A DNA stretch of 64,000 bases, taken from positions 3,472,001 through 3,536,000 of the forward strand of contig NZ_CP119862.1 of NCBI RefSeq assembly GCF_029338175.1, read 5' to 3'. Position numbers and translations under genes: made by a program. The first letter of the stretch is position 1; every line of letters starts with the position of its first letter. Shown piece after piece: positions 55,686 through 64,000 of the stretch. This stretch comes from Citrobacter enshiensis. GTDB taxonomy: Bacteria; Pseudomonadota; Gammaproteobacteria; Enterobacterales; Enterobacteriaceae. Below the pieces are notes generated by a model. It searched no databases, was not told the DNA's origin, and saw only the letters and a program-made list of their open reading frames with translations.

Positions 55686-58100
55686 TTAATTACTGAATTG
55701 ACGGAACAGCGCTTTACCTTTTAAAAGACGCACGCCTAGCCATCCGCCGCAAACGGAGAGTAAAAGTGCGCCACAAAAGGGCAGCACAATCCACAGTCGC
55801 CAGTCAGGCTCCCACGGGAAGTCAAAAACGCGGGTTTGCAACACGGCCAGCGCCGTTTCAGCGCCAATGGCCGCCACCAGCCCGGAAACCAGGCCCAACA
55901 TGGCAAACTCGCACCACAACGTGGTACGCAGCAGTTTTTTACCCGCGCCCAGCGTTCGCCAGACCACCAGCTCCTGATGACGCTGGCGCATACCAACCTG
56001 CACCTGCGCCAGTAACAGCAGCATGCCGCAGGCGGTCACCAGAACCACCATCACCTCCAGCGCCCGACTGACCTGATCCAGTACCTGGGCCACCTGTTTC
56101 AGGATCGCGCCAATATCCAGCAGACTGACAGTGGGAAACTCGCGGTTCAACTGCGTCAGCATGCCATTGCCGTTCTCCCAGCGGAAACTGGTGAGCCAGC
56201 TTTGTGGCTGCCCGTCCAGCGCGCCAGAGGGGAAAATAAAGAAGAAGTTGGGGCGCAGACTTTCCCAGTCCACCCGGCGCAAACTGGTGACCTTCGCGCT
56301 GAACTCCTGGGTATCGCCCATAAAGGTCACGGAATCCCCGAGGCCTATCTTCAGGCGTTTCGCCAGCCCCTCTTCGATCGAGACTTCCCCGACGTTTGGC
56401 GGCCAGTTTCCGGCAGTGATCGGATTATGGTTGGGACGAACATCCTGCCAGGTCAGATTCAGTTCGCGGTTAAGCGCTTCATCCTGATTCCCCTCCGTTG
56501 GCTTCCCGTTAATGGCCGTCAGTCGCGCCCGCACGATCGGGTAGAACGCTTCGGGGATCACCTGATGCTCCGAAAGAAATGCTTTCAGCGGCGTCACTTG
56601 TTCAGTCGCAATGTTTAACAGAAAGTAATTTGGGCTTTCCGGCGGCATTTGTTGCTGCCAACGATCAAGTAAATCGCCGCGTAGCACCAGCAGTAGCGCC
56701 AGTAGCATAAAGGAGAGAGAAAACGCGGAGAGCTGACTCAGCGTAGACCAGGGCTGACGCAGCAGTCGACTCACCGCTAAGCGTAACGGCAACGAGGTTA
56801 ATGTCAGGCCACGCAGGACATTCAGCAACATCCAGCCTAATACGCCGCACAGGAGCGCCAGCACCACCGCGCCCGCCAGAACCGCCCACAGCAGCATGCT
56901 GCCGCCCATTAACCCGGCAAGCAGAGCGACCACCACCATGCTCACGACCGGAAGATAGATTTTCAGCGGCCAGACGTTCGCCACAACATCGCGGCGTAAC
57001 ACCCGCAGTGGCTGTGTCGCTAATAGCAATCGATAGGGACGCAGCCCGACCAACAGAGAGATTACCGTCATCGTCCCAAGCGCCCAAAGCCATGGCCAGG
57101 GACTGGCAGGAGGTAACTCAGCAGGCAAAACGGGTTTGAGCAATACCATCAGCACGTTTTCAAACAGTAGCCCAACGCCGCCGCCCGTGACCGCAGAAAG
57201 CGCCAGTACCATCAACCACTGACCGATGATCAGCTTACGTAATTGCGCGCGACCGGCCCCCAGCGTTTTGAGGATGGCGACCAGATCGTAGCGGCTACGG
57301 CAGTAATGGCTCATCGCAACAGCAACGGCGGCCACCGCCAGCAACAGCGTTAACAGCGCCGAAAGCAGGAGAAATTGTTGCGAGCGTTCCAGCGATTTCC
57401 CCAGCGCCCCGTCGTCCTGCTCCAGTCCGTACCAACGGTGTTCCGGCTTAAGCTGCGGCAGCAACCATTTTTCATAACCGTCGAGCTGCTGCGCCGTTCC
57501 ACCAAATTTATAGCGCCATGTGACGCGACTGCCTGGCTGCACCGCCCCTGTTTTTTCCACATCGGCGATATTCATCATCAGCCGCGGCGCCATCTGGAAA
57601 GGGTTAAAACCGGAATCCGGCTCCTGAACCACCTCCCCGGCAATGCGCAGCGTTGCGTCGCCGACATCAAGGGTGTCGCCGATTTTCAGATTGAGAAGCG
57701 CCATCAGGCGCGGAGCCAGCAGCACAAAACCGGGTTGTGGTTTTAGCCCTGGTGGATCGGTTTGCAGTTCACCGTACATCGGATAGACGCTGTCTACCGC
57801 TTTGACATTCGCCAGTTGCGGCGTATCGCCTGCGAAGGTCATGGTGGCGAACGTCAGTTGTTCTCCCACCTTCAGCCCGCGTTTGCGCGCTTGCTCAATC
57901 CACGCCTGCGGTACCTCGCGAGCGCTGCGCAGCGCCCTGTCTCCCGCCATAAACTCGCGACTTTGCTGGCTGAGTCCCTTTTCCATGCGATCGCTGACCT
58001 TGCCAAGCGCCAGCACACACGCCACCGCCAGGCTCAGCGCCAGCCAGACAATCAGTAATGACGGGGAGCGCCATTCGCGCCAGAACCAGCGTGCAATCAT
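55686..58100 (-). CDS. ybbP: YbbP, FtsX-like ABC permease
   Basis: This 804-residue MacB/FtsX-like permease has about ten membrane helices: one at the N-terminus (15-35), then groups near 250-280, 300-330, 345-365 and 385-425, and a last group after 690. Large extracytoplasmic domains separate them. It overlaps ybbA by four bases and forms a transporter with it. In E. coli ybbAP is linked with tesA by genome position; the substrate is unknown, possibly lipids or toxins. Confidence 0.95.
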   Translation of the reverse strand: MIARWFWREWRSPSLLIVWLALSLAVACVLALGKVSDRMEKGLSQQSREFMAGDRALRSAREVPQAWIEQARKRGLKVGEQLTFATMTFAGDTPQLANVKAVDSVYPMYGELQTDPPGLKPQPGFVLLAPRLMALLNLKIGDTLDVGDATLRIAGEVVQEPDSGFNPFQMAPRLMMNIADVEKTGAVQPGSRVTWRYKFGGTAQQLDGYEKWLLPQLKPEHRWYGLEQDDGALGKSLERSQQFLLLSALLTLLLAVAAVAVAMSHYCRSRYDLVAILKTLGAGRAQLRKLIIGQWLMVLALSAVTGGGVGLLFENVLMVLLKPVLPAELPPASPWPWLWALGTMTVISLLVGLRPYRLLLATQPLRVLRRDVVANVWPLKIYLPVVSMVVVALLAGLMGGSMLLWAVLAGAVVLALLCGVLGWMLLNVLRGLTLTSLPLRLAVSRLLRQPWSTLSQLSAFSLSFMLLALLLVLRGDLLDRWQQQMPPESPNYFLLNIATEQVTPLKAFLSEHQVIPEAFYPIVRARLTAINGKPTEGNQDEALNRELNLTWQDVRPNHNPITAGNWPPNVGEVSIEEGLAKRLKIGLGDSVTFMGDTQEFSAKVTSLRRVDWESLRPNFFFIFPSGALDGQPQSWLTSFRWENGNGMLTQLNREFPTVSLLDIGAILKQVAQVLDQVSRALEVMVVLVTACGMLLLLAQVQVGMRQRHQELVVWRTLGAGKKLLRTTLWCEFAMLGLVSGLVAAIGAETALAVLQTRVFDFPWEPDWRLWIVLPFCGALLLSVCGGWLGVRLLKGKALFRQFSN

Positions 58101-58783
58101 GCCTCCTCCTGCAACTGCCCATTGACCAGCCGCAGACGCCTGTCGCAGCGTGCCGCCAGTTGCGGATCGTGCGTCACCAGAATCAGCGTCGTGCCATGTT
58201 CGCGGTTGAGTGAGAACAACAAATCGGCAATCTTATCGCCGGTTTGTCGGTCGAGATTGCCGGTTGGCTCGTCGGCAAACAGCACGTCCGGACGGCCATT
58301 AAAGGCCCGCGCCAGCGCCACGCGCTGTTGTTCACCGCCGGAAAGCTGCGCCGGGAGGTGATCCAGCCGTTTTCCCAATCCTAGCTGTTCGAGTAGCGCT
58401 TTCGCGCCTGCGCGGCTTTGACCGCTGTTCTCACCGCGCAACAACGCGGGAAGCTCGACGTTTTCCAGCGCGTTCAGCGTGGGGATCAGCATAAAGGACT
58501 GAAAAACAAAGCCGACATGCTGTGCGCGTAGCTGCGCCCGCGCTTCTTCGTCCATCGCATGCAACGGTTTGCCTACAAGGCTCACCTCACCGCTGCTGCC
58601 GTCATCGAGACCTGCCAGGATCGCCAGTAAGGTGGATTTCCCCGATCCCGATTCACCAATCAGCGCAAGGGTATCGCCGCGTTTGACAACCAGTTCAACT
58701 CCGGTAAGGATGGAAAGCTCATGCTCCCCCTGACCGACGGACTTCTTAAGATGATGAACTTCAACAATGTTTTCCGCTGGCAT
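58097..58783 (-). CDS. ybbA: YbbA, ABC transporter ATPase
   Basis: This 228-residue ATPase has Walker A 'GESGSGKST', signature 'LSGGEQQRVALARA', Walker B 'VLFADEPTGNLD' and switch His 'LVTHDPQLA', all typical of the MacB/LolD type. Its start ATG at 58783 overlaps the 5' end of tesA, which is read in the opposite direction. It partners YbbP. Confidence 0.96.
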   Translation of the reverse strand: MPAENIVEVHHLKKSVGQGEHELSILTGVELVVKRGDTLALIGESGSGKSTLLAILAGLDDGSSGEVSLVGKPLHAMDEEARAQLRAQHVGFVFQSFMLIPTLNALENVELPALLRGENSGQSRAGAKALLEQLGLGKRLDHLPAQLSGGEQQRVALARAFNGRPDVLFADEPTGNLDRQTGDKIADLLFSLNREHGTTLILVTHDPQLAARCDRRLRLVNGQLQEEA

Positions 58784-59377
58784 CTGCCCTTCCTGTTCCT
58801 GATTCTGTTAACCTTCCGCGCCGCCGCAGCGGATACGTTACTGATTCTGGGCGACAGCCTGAGCGCCGGATACCGCATGTCGGCCAATGCCGCCTGGCCG
58901 GCGCTCCTGCATGATAAATGGCAGACCAAAACAACGGTGGTCAATGCCAGTATCAGTGGTGATACCTCGCAACAAGCGCTGGCGCGCCTGCCCGGGTTAC
59001 TACAACAACATCAACCGCGTTGGGTACTGGTAGAACTGGGCGGCAATGACGGTTTACGCGGGTTCCAGCCTCAGCAAACGGAGCAAACGCTGCGTAAATT
59101 ATTGCAAGACGTCAAAGCTGCAAACGCCAAACCGCTGCTGATGCAAATACGTCTGCCCGCAAACTACGGTCGTCGGTATAATGAAACCTTTAGTGCCATC
59201 TATCCCAGACTTGCCACAGAGTTCGATATTCCACTCCTGCCCTTTTTTATGGAAGAGGTTTATCTGAAACCCCAATGGATGCAGGACGACGGCATTCATC
59301 CTAATCGCGACGCTCAACCGTTTATCGCCGACTGGATGGCGAAACAATTGACGCCATTAGTTAACCACGACTCGTAA
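58751..59377 (+). CDS. tesA: TesA, periplasmic acyl-CoA thioesterase I/protease I/lysophospholipase L1
   Basis: This 208-residue SGNH hydrolase begins at ATG 58751 ('MMNFNNVFRWHLPFLFLILL') with signal peptide cleaved near 'FRAAAA-DT'. The catalytic Ser is in 'GDSLSAG' (Ser10 of mature protein); Asp and His are in 'DDGIHPN'. It hydrolyses long-chain acyl thioesters and lysophospholipids in the periplasm. The first 33 bases overlap the opposite-strand start of ybbA. Confidence 0.97.
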   Translation: MMNFNNVFRWHLPFLFLILLTFRAAAADTLLILGDSLSAGYRMSANAAWPALLHDKWQTKTTVVNASISGDTSQQALARLPGLLQQHQPRWVLVELGGNDGLRGFQPQQTEQTLRKLLQDVKAANAKPLLMQIRLPANYGRRYNETFSAIYPRLATEFDIPLLPFFMEEVYLKPQWMQDDGIHPNRDAQPFIADWMAKQLTPLVNHDS

Positions 59378-59405
59378 ATCAACGGAGATCCTGACAGGTA
59401 AAGTT

Positions 59406-60176
59406 ATGCAAAAATCGGTCTTAATAACAGGATGTTCCAGCGGAATCGGTCTGGAAAGCGCCCTGGAACTCAAGCGCCAGGGTTTCCAAATCCTGGCGGG
59501 CTGCCGCAAACCCGAAGACGTCGCTCGCATGAACAGTATGGGCTTCACCGGTGTTCTGCTGGATCTGGATTCCCCCGAAAGCGTGGATTGCGCCGCCCAG
59601 GAAGTGCTCGCCCTGACCGATAATTGTTTGTATGGGATCTTTAATAATGCCGGTTATGGCGTTTATGGCCCGCTCTCAACCATCAGCCGCGAGCAGATGG
59701 AACAGCAGTTTTCTACCAATTTCTTCGGCGCACATCAGCTCACCATGCGTCTGCTGCCCGCCATGTTGCCGCACCGCGAAGGGCGCATTGTCATGACCTC
59801 CTCGGTGATGGGACTGATTTCCACGCCAGGTCGCGGCGCTTACGCGGCCAGCAAATACGCGCTGGAGGCCTGGTCAGACGCGCTGCGTATGGAACTGCGC
59901 CACACGGGGATCAAAGTCAGTCTGATCGAACCCGGCCCCATCCGCACCCGCTTCACAGAAAATGTTAACCAGACGCAAAATGACCAACCGGTAGAAAACC
60001 CCGGTATCGCCGCGCGTTTTACGCTGGGGCCGGAGGCCGTTGTCGCCAAAGTGCGCCACGCGTTTGAAAGCGATAAACCGAAATTACGCTACCCCGTTAC
60101 GATGGTGACGTGGGCCGTCATGCTACTTAAACGCCTGCTGCCAGGGCGCATAATGGACAAAATTTTACAGGGGTGA
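59406..60176 (+). CDS. ybbO: YbbO, short-chain dehydrogenase/reductase
   Basis: This 256-residue classical SDR has 'ITGCSSGIGLE' for cofactor binding, 'NNAGYG', catalytic Ser ('MTSSVMG') and 'YAASKYALEAW' with Tyr and Lys. E. coli YbbO reduces a range of aldehydes with NADP(H). It follows tesA by 28 bp and may be co-transcribed. Confidence 0.95.
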   Translation: MQKSVLITGCSSGIGLESALELKRQGFQILAGCRKPEDVARMNSMGFTGVLLDLDSPESVDCAAQEVLALTDNCLYGIFNNAGYGVYGPLSTISREQMEQQFSTNFFGAHQLTMRLLPAMLPHREGRIVMTSSVMGLISTPGRGAYAASKYALEAWSDALRMELRHTGIKVSLIEPGPIRTRFTENVNQTQNDQPVENPGIAARFTLGPEAVVAKVRHAFESDKPKLRYPVTMVTWAVMLLKRLLPGRIMDKILQG

Positions 60177-60236
60177 GTTGAAGCACGCGTCTCAGCCCCC
60201 ATGTAAAAGGAAATATAGACAAAAGAGAGCGACTCC

Positions 60237-61091
60237 ATGTCCGTACAGAATATTGTTAACATTAACGAATCCAATTTGCAGCAGACCCTTGAACAGTCAA
60301 TGACCACCCCGGTCCTGTTCTATTTCTGGTCTGAGCGTAGTCAGCACTGCCTGCAACTGACGCCCGTGCTGGAAAGCCTGGTTGCGCAATACAACGGTCA
60401 GTTTATTCTGGCGAAACTGGACTGTGACGCGGAACAGATGATCGCCTCCCAGTTTGGTCTGCGCGCCATCCCAACCGTTTATCTGTTTCAGAACGGTCAA
60501 CCGGTGGATGGTTTCCAGGGACCGCAGCCAGAAGAAGTCATCCGCGCGCTGCTCGACAAAGTGCTGCCACGTGAAGAAGAGCTGAAAGCGCAGCAGGCGA
60601 TGCAACTGATGCAGGAAGGCAACTACGCAGAGGCGCTGCCGCTGCTTAAAGACGCCTGGCAGCTCTCCAGCCAGAACAGCGAAATCGGTCTGCTGCTGGC
60701 GGAAACGCAAATTGCCCTCAACCGCTCTGAAGATGCCGAAGCGGTATTGAAGACCGTGCCATTGCAGGATCAGGACACCCGTTATCAGGGTCTGGTCGCA
60801 CAAATTGAACTGCTGAAACAGGCAGCGGATACCCCGGAAATTCAGCATTTGCAGCAGCAGGTTGCAGAGCATCCGCAGGATGCCGCGCTGGCCGCGCAAC
60901 TGGCGCTACAGCTGCATCAGGTGGGGCGTAATGAAGAAGCGCTGGAACTGTTGTTCAGCCATCTGAAGAAAGATCTCTCTGCCGCTGAGGGTCAGGCGCG
61001 TAAAACGTTCCAGGAAATTCTTGCGGCGCTGGGGACCGGCGACGCTCTGGCCTCAAAATACCGCCGCCAGCTGTATGCCCTGCTCTATTAA
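60237..61091 (+). CDS. cnoX: YbbN/CnoX, thioredoxin-like chaperedoxin
   Basis: This 284-residue protein has an N-terminal thioredoxin domain with degenerate 'SQHC' (Ser35 to Cys38) in place of CxxC, followed by tetratricopeptide repeats (about residues 115-284). E. coli YbbN (CnoX) protects proteins from hypochlorous acid and hands substrates to GroEL and DnaK. ATG at 60237. Confidence 0.96.
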   Translation: MSVQNIVNINESNLQQTLEQSMTTPVLFYFWSERSQHCLQLTPVLESLVAQYNGQFILAKLDCDAEQMIASQFGLRAIPTVYLFQNGQPVDGFQGPQPEEVIRALLDKVLPREEELKAQQAMQLMQEGNYAEALPLLKDAWQLSSQNSEIGLLLAETQIALNRSEDAEAVLKTVPLQDQDTRYQGLVAQIELLKQAADTPEIQHLQQQVAEHPQDAALAAQLALQLHQVGRNEEALELLFSHLKKDLSAAEGQARKTFQEILAALGTGDALASKYRRQLYALLY

Positions 61092-61097
61092 TCAATA

Positions 61098-61117
61098 ATG
61101 GCGGCGTAAGCCGCCAT
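61098..61117. terminator. Hairpin between convergent cnoX and fetB
   Basis: ATGGCGGC-GTAA-GCCGCCAT has an 8-bp stem and lies 6 bp after the cnoX stop and 11 bp before the fetB stop. It has no T-run. Confidence 0.55.
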
Positions 61118-61128
61118 ACGAGCGAACA

Positions 61129-61908
61129 TCACGACTTCTTCAGTTGCGCCACGACCAGCTGGTGGCGCGAATTGTAAAACTTCCGGTAGGTTAAATAGCA
61201 GGCGATAATGGTCGACAGGCTGGCGGTTGAGAGCAGCATAAAGGTCACCATTATCTGATATTTAATCGCTTTCACCGGGTCGATACCGGCAAAAATAAGC
61301 CCCGACATCATCCCCGGTAAACTCACCAGGCCCACCGTTTTCGCTGAATCTATGGTCGGAATAAGCGACGCGCGAATGCTGTCGCGGATAAGTCCGGCAG
61401 ACGCCATTTTCGGCGTTGCGCCCAGGCTTAGTTTTTCCTGAATCTGCTGTTGTTCACCCGTAAATCGCTGACCGAGATTGTTGTAACACAGACCGACGGC
61501 CACCATCGCGTTCCCCGCAATCATGCCGGAAATGGGGATCACCTGCATGGGTACAAATTCAATGGAGCCAGAAAGCACTAATACCGCCAGCGTTAATCCC
61601 GCGCCGGACGTAATAGCGATAAACGATGAGATAAAGGCTTTGTCGATATATTTACTGCGCTTTTGCGCGTTATACGCCGCATTAAAACAGATGAATAACA
61701 CCATCAAAATGGTCAAAACGGCATGATTAACGCCGAATATGTATTTTAAGACATAACCCACAATGACAAGCTGGATCACCGCCCGGCAGATACTCCAGAG
61801 AATCTCTTTCTCCAGCGCCAGTTTTTCTTTGTGGCTAATCATTATCGCCACCACCACCAGCATCATCGCGAATGCCAGAGATTCATTCGTAATATTATGC
61901 TCGTTCAT
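61129..61908 (-). CDS. fetB: FetB, iron export ABC permease
   Basis: This 259-residue membrane protein starts at ATG 61908 (MNEHNITNESLAF), overlapping the end of fetA by 14 bp. It has six to seven membrane helices; 'SAKTVGLVSLPGMMSGLIFAG' is the conserved coupling region of the UPF0014 family. With FetA it exports iron and improves resistance to hydrogen peroxide stress in E. coli. Also known as YbbM. Confidence 0.95.
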   Translation of the reverse strand: MNEHNITNESLAFAMMLVVVAIMISHKEKLALEKEILWSICRAVIQLVIVGYVLKYIFGVNHAVLTILMVLFICFNAAYNAQKRSKYIDKAFISSFIAITSGAGLTLAVLVLSGSIEFVPMQVIPISGMIAGNAMVAVGLCYNNLGQRFTGEQQQIQEKLSLGATPKMASAGLIRDSIRASLIPTIDSAKTVGLVSLPGMMSGLIFAGIDPVKAIKYQIMVTFMLLSTASLSTIIACYLTYRKFYNSRHQLVVAQLKKS

Positions 61909-62572
61909 AGGTTGCTTCCTGCATTTCTCCGGCATGAGGCTGGAGTGTGATCACTTTATCCGCATGGTTTATCTCATCTTTATCGTGAGTGACCCATAAC
62001 ACACCGATATTTTTATCGCGGACATAATGATGGATAAGATCGTTCACATTGCGTTTATTGTGTTCATCCAACGCGCTGGTAATTTCATCCAGCAGCAGCA
62101 CTTTAGGCAGAAACTGTAAGTTGCGGATTAAAGCGATCCGCTGTTTCTCACCCCCCGAAAGTTCGACAATACTCTTGGTCAGGATCTCTTGCGGTAATTC
62201 GACGCGCGCCAGATCGGCGGCAAATGCGTAAGGATCTGGACGTTGATGACGGATCTGCCACGGGAAAATCAGATTATCGTAAACCGTGTCGCCAAACAGC
62301 GCGGGCGTCTGAGCGCAATAAGAGACTTGCTGGCGATAGTGTTCGGGATTCAACGTGGTTATCTCGTCCCCGGCAAACACGATCTCGCCGTGGCTTGGGC
62401 TTATCAGCGATGCTACAATTTTTAGCAGCGTGCTCTTACCACATCCTGAAGGGCCGGTAATCAGCTTAAACTCCCCCGCTCTAAGATTAAAACTGATGTT
62501 ATTCAGAATGTTGGTAGCTCCAGCCTGGTATCCCACCCTTTTTAGCTGGAGCAAAATGCTTTCTTCTTTCAT
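61895..62572 (-). CDS. fetA: FetA, iron export ABC ATPase
   Basis: This 225-residue ATPase starts at ATG 62572 ('MKEESILLQLKRVGYQAG'), the E. coli-like start; a longer frame to 62641 is unsupported. Walker A 'GPSGCGKST', signature 'LSGGEKQRIALIRN', Walker B 'VLLLDEITSALD' and switch 'VTHDKDE' are intact. It energises FetB. Also known as YbbL. Confidence 0.95.
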   Translation of the reverse strand: MKEESILLQLKRVGYQAGATNILNNISFNLRAGEFKLITGPSGCGKSTLLKIVASLISPSHGEIVFAGDEITTLNPEHYRQQVSYCAQTPALFGDTVYDNLIFPWQIRHQRPDPYAFAADLARVELPQEILTKSIVELSGGEKQRIALIRNLQFLPKVLLLDEITSALDEHNKRNVNDLIHHYVRDKNIGVLWVTHDKDEINHADKVITLQPHAGEMQEATYERA

Positions 62573-62655
62573 TACACATCCGTTTTTCATGTTTCTGGCA
62601 AAAATGTAGTGTATCCCTCTAATGACCAGGAGGTAACTCACTATGATTAATCAGG

Positions 62656-62661
62656 TATAAT
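62656..62661 (+). promoter_or_regulatory. Possible -10 element (TATAAT) of qmcA
   Basis: A perfect TATAAT lies about 60 bp upstream of the qmcA start, with no good -35 match 16-18 bases before it. It sits in the divergent fetA-qmcA interval. Low certainty. Confidence 0.35.
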
Positions 62662-62721
62662 TGATTAACAGAGACAATAAAAATCGTTTTTGACATGGAC
62701 AACACTACAGGAGGTTTATCG

Positions 62722-63639
62722 ATGCTTATCTTTATCCCGATTCTTATTTTCGTCGCACTGGTGATTGTCGGTGCTGGCGTCAAAATCGTTCCGCAAGGAT
62801 ACCAGTGGACCGTAGAGCGATTTGGTCGCTATACCAATACACTGCAGCCGGGTCTGAGTCTCGTGGTCCCGTTTATGGATCGCATTGGCCGAAAAATCAA
62901 TATGATGGAACAGGTGCTCGATATTCCATCGCAGGAAGTCATCTCGAAAGATAACGCCAACGTTTCGATTGATGCGGTCTGCTTTATCCAGGTGATTGAT
63001 GCGCCGAAAGCCGCGTATGAAGTCAGTAATCTGGAGCTGGCCATCATCAATCTGACCATGACGAACATCCGTACCGTGCTGGGCTCGATGGAGCTTGATG
63101 AAATGCTCTCCCAGCGCGACAACATCAATACCCGCCTGTTGCACATTGTTGATGAAGCCACCAACCCGTGGGGTATCAAAATTACCCGCATTGAAATCCG
63201 CGATGTTCGCCCGCCGGCGGAGTTGATCGACGCCATGAACGCGCAGATGAAAGCGGAACGTACCAAACGTGCCTATATCCTGGAAGCCGAAGGGATCCGC
63301 CAGGCGGAAATCGTCAAAGCTGAGGGTGAGAAACAGTCAAAAATTTTGATCGCCGAAGGTGACCGTCAGTCGGCATTTTTACAGGCAGAAGCCCGCGAAC
63401 GCTCCGCCGAAGCGGAAGCCCGCGCCACGCAAATGGTTTCTGAGGCTATCGCCTCCGGGAACATTCAGGCCGTTAACTATTTCGTAGCGCAGAAATACAC
63501 CGAAGCGCTGCAAAAAATTGGTTCGGCTAACAACAGTAAAGTGGTGATGATGCCGCTTGATGCCAGCAGTCTGATGGGCTCCATTGCCGGGATCACCGAA
63601 CTGATTAAGGACAGCGCCAGCGAACGGAAAAACCCATGA
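62722..63639 (+). CDS. qmcA: QmcA, SPFH/band-7 membrane protein
   Basis: This 305-residue protein begins at ATG 62722, preceded by AGGAGG at the ideal distance; the ATG at 62695 is unlikely. An N-terminal membrane helix is followed by the stomatin/prohibitin (SPFH) domain ('[21 protein letters not shown]') and a long charged coiled coil (about 190-270). E. coli QmcA is membrane-anchored and interacts with FtsH-HflKC. It overlaps ybbJ by four bases. Confidence 0.97.
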   Translation: MLIFIPILIFVALVIVGAGVKIVPQGYQWTVERFGRYTNTLQPGLSLVVPFMDRIGRKINMMEQVLDIPSQEVISKDNANVSIDAVCFIQVIDAPKAAYEVSNLELAIINLTMTNIRTVLGSMELDEMLSQRDNINTRLLHIVDEATNPWGIKITRIEIRDVRPPAELIDAMNAQMKAERTKRAYILEAEGIRQAEIVKAEGEKQSKILIAEGDRQSAFLQAEARERSAEAEARATQMVSEAIASGNIQAVNYFVAQKYTEALQKIGSANNSKVVMMPLDASSLMGSIAGITELIKDSASERKNP

Positions 63640-64000
63640 TTGAGATGATTCTGGTACATCCGCATCTTTTCTGGCTCAGCCTCGGCGGTCTGTTGCTGGC
63701 CGCTGAGATGCTCGGCGGTAACGGCTATCTGCTCTGGAGCGGCGTGGCAGCGGTGATCACCGGATTAACGGTCTGGCTCTTACCACTCGGTTGGGAGTGG
63801 CAGGGGACGCTGTTTTCTGTGTTAACCCTGCTGGCAGCGTGGTTCTGGTGGAAGTGGCTGACGCGGCATGTCGGTGAGAAAAAACCGTCAGACAGCCATC
63901 TCAATCAACGCGGACAACAACTGGTTGGGCGTCGGTTTATTCTGGACACTACGCTGGTCAACGGGCATGGTCACATGCGGGTCGGCGACAGCTCCTGGCC
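63636..64000 (+). CDS. ybbJ: YbbJ, NfeD-like membrane protein, 3'-truncated by the window edge
   Basis: The ATG at 63636 overlaps the qmcA stop. 121 codons are visible: two or three membrane helices ('[20 protein letters not shown]', '[20 protein letters not shown]') followed by the start of a small OB-fold domain ('[20 protein letters not shown]'). It belongs to the NfeD group, which pairs with SPFH proteins such as QmcA. E. coli YbbJ has 152 residues, so about 30 codons are missing beyond the window. Confidence 0.94.
   Translation, partial: MIEMILVHPHLFWLSLGGLLLAAEMLGGNGYLLWSGVAAVITGLTVWLLPLGWEWQGTLFSVLTLLAAWFWWKWLTRHVGEKKPSDSHLNQRGQQLVGRRFILDTTLVNGHGHMRVGDSSW

Overview
The window is enterobacterial chromosome, most like Citrobacter or a close relative. 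Three things point there: the backbone order ybbJ-qmcA-fetAB-ybbN-ybbO-tesA-ybbA-ybbP, selU-purK-purE-lpxH-ppiB-cysS-ybcIJ-folD; a Salmonella-type fim cluster (fimAICDHF with fimZ, fimY, an STM0551-like EAL gene and fimW) next to tRNA-Arg(UCU); and an E. coli-type cus copper/silver locus, which is usually missing from Salmonella. The genus is inferred from gene content; no database was searched.

Layout, left to right. 1-3.6 kb: 3' part of a large autotransporter adhesin. 3.7-6.3 kb: a cyclic-di-GMP group (orphan EAL phosphodiesterase, LuxR-type regulator, YcgR-like PilZ protein) with two dispersed intergenic repeats. 6.7-15.4 kb: cusCFBA and the divergent cusRS pair, with a 22-bp CusR-type palindrome between them. 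15.4-17.9 kb: an 814-residue ankyrin-repeat protein. 17.9-26.1 kb: the most unusual part, an eight-gene, tightly coupled minus-strand operon that looks like a lipid or glycolipid biosynthetic cluster (KAS III-like condensing enzyme, two extended SDRs, MBL-fold hydrolase, PaaK/F390-type adenylate-forming enzyme, GT21-like membrane glycosyltransferase, small hydrolase-like protein, UGT-type GT1 glycosyltransferase). Divergent from it, 26.4-32.9 kb: a CitA/DpiB-like sensor kinase with a DpiA-like regulator, then a binding-protein ABC importer of unknown substrate. 33.2-35.8 kb: a MarR-HlyD-DUF2955 export operon with a palindromic operator. 35.9-36.3 kb: gene debris beside tRNA-Arg. 36.3-46.3 kb: fimbrial regulators and structural genes. 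46.8-64 kb: conserved housekeeping backbone.

The segment between tRNA-Arg and cusS (about 15.4-36.3 kb) sits where E. coli K-12 carries prophage DLP12 and nearby accessory genes, so it is a variable locus. No integrase is visible now, and decayed gene ends lie next to the tRNA. On the backbone side, selU is directly next to purK, so the allantoin/glyoxylate genes found between them in E. coli K-12 are absent, and a porin gene lies between selU and ybbP where K-12 has rhsD and other genes.

Two themes recur. First, surface adhesion under cyclic-di-GMP control: the autotransporter lies next to EAL, LuxR and PilZ genes, and the type 1-like fimbriae have their own degenerate EAL gene and LuxR-type regulators. 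Second, envelope stress and transport: Cus efflux, the HlyD/DUF2955 exporter, the ABC importer, the FetAB exporter and a porin. The eight-gene cluster is the best candidate for an undescribed system. Its product cannot be read from the sequence, but the enzyme set fits assembly of a long-chain acyl-derived, glycosylated molecule.
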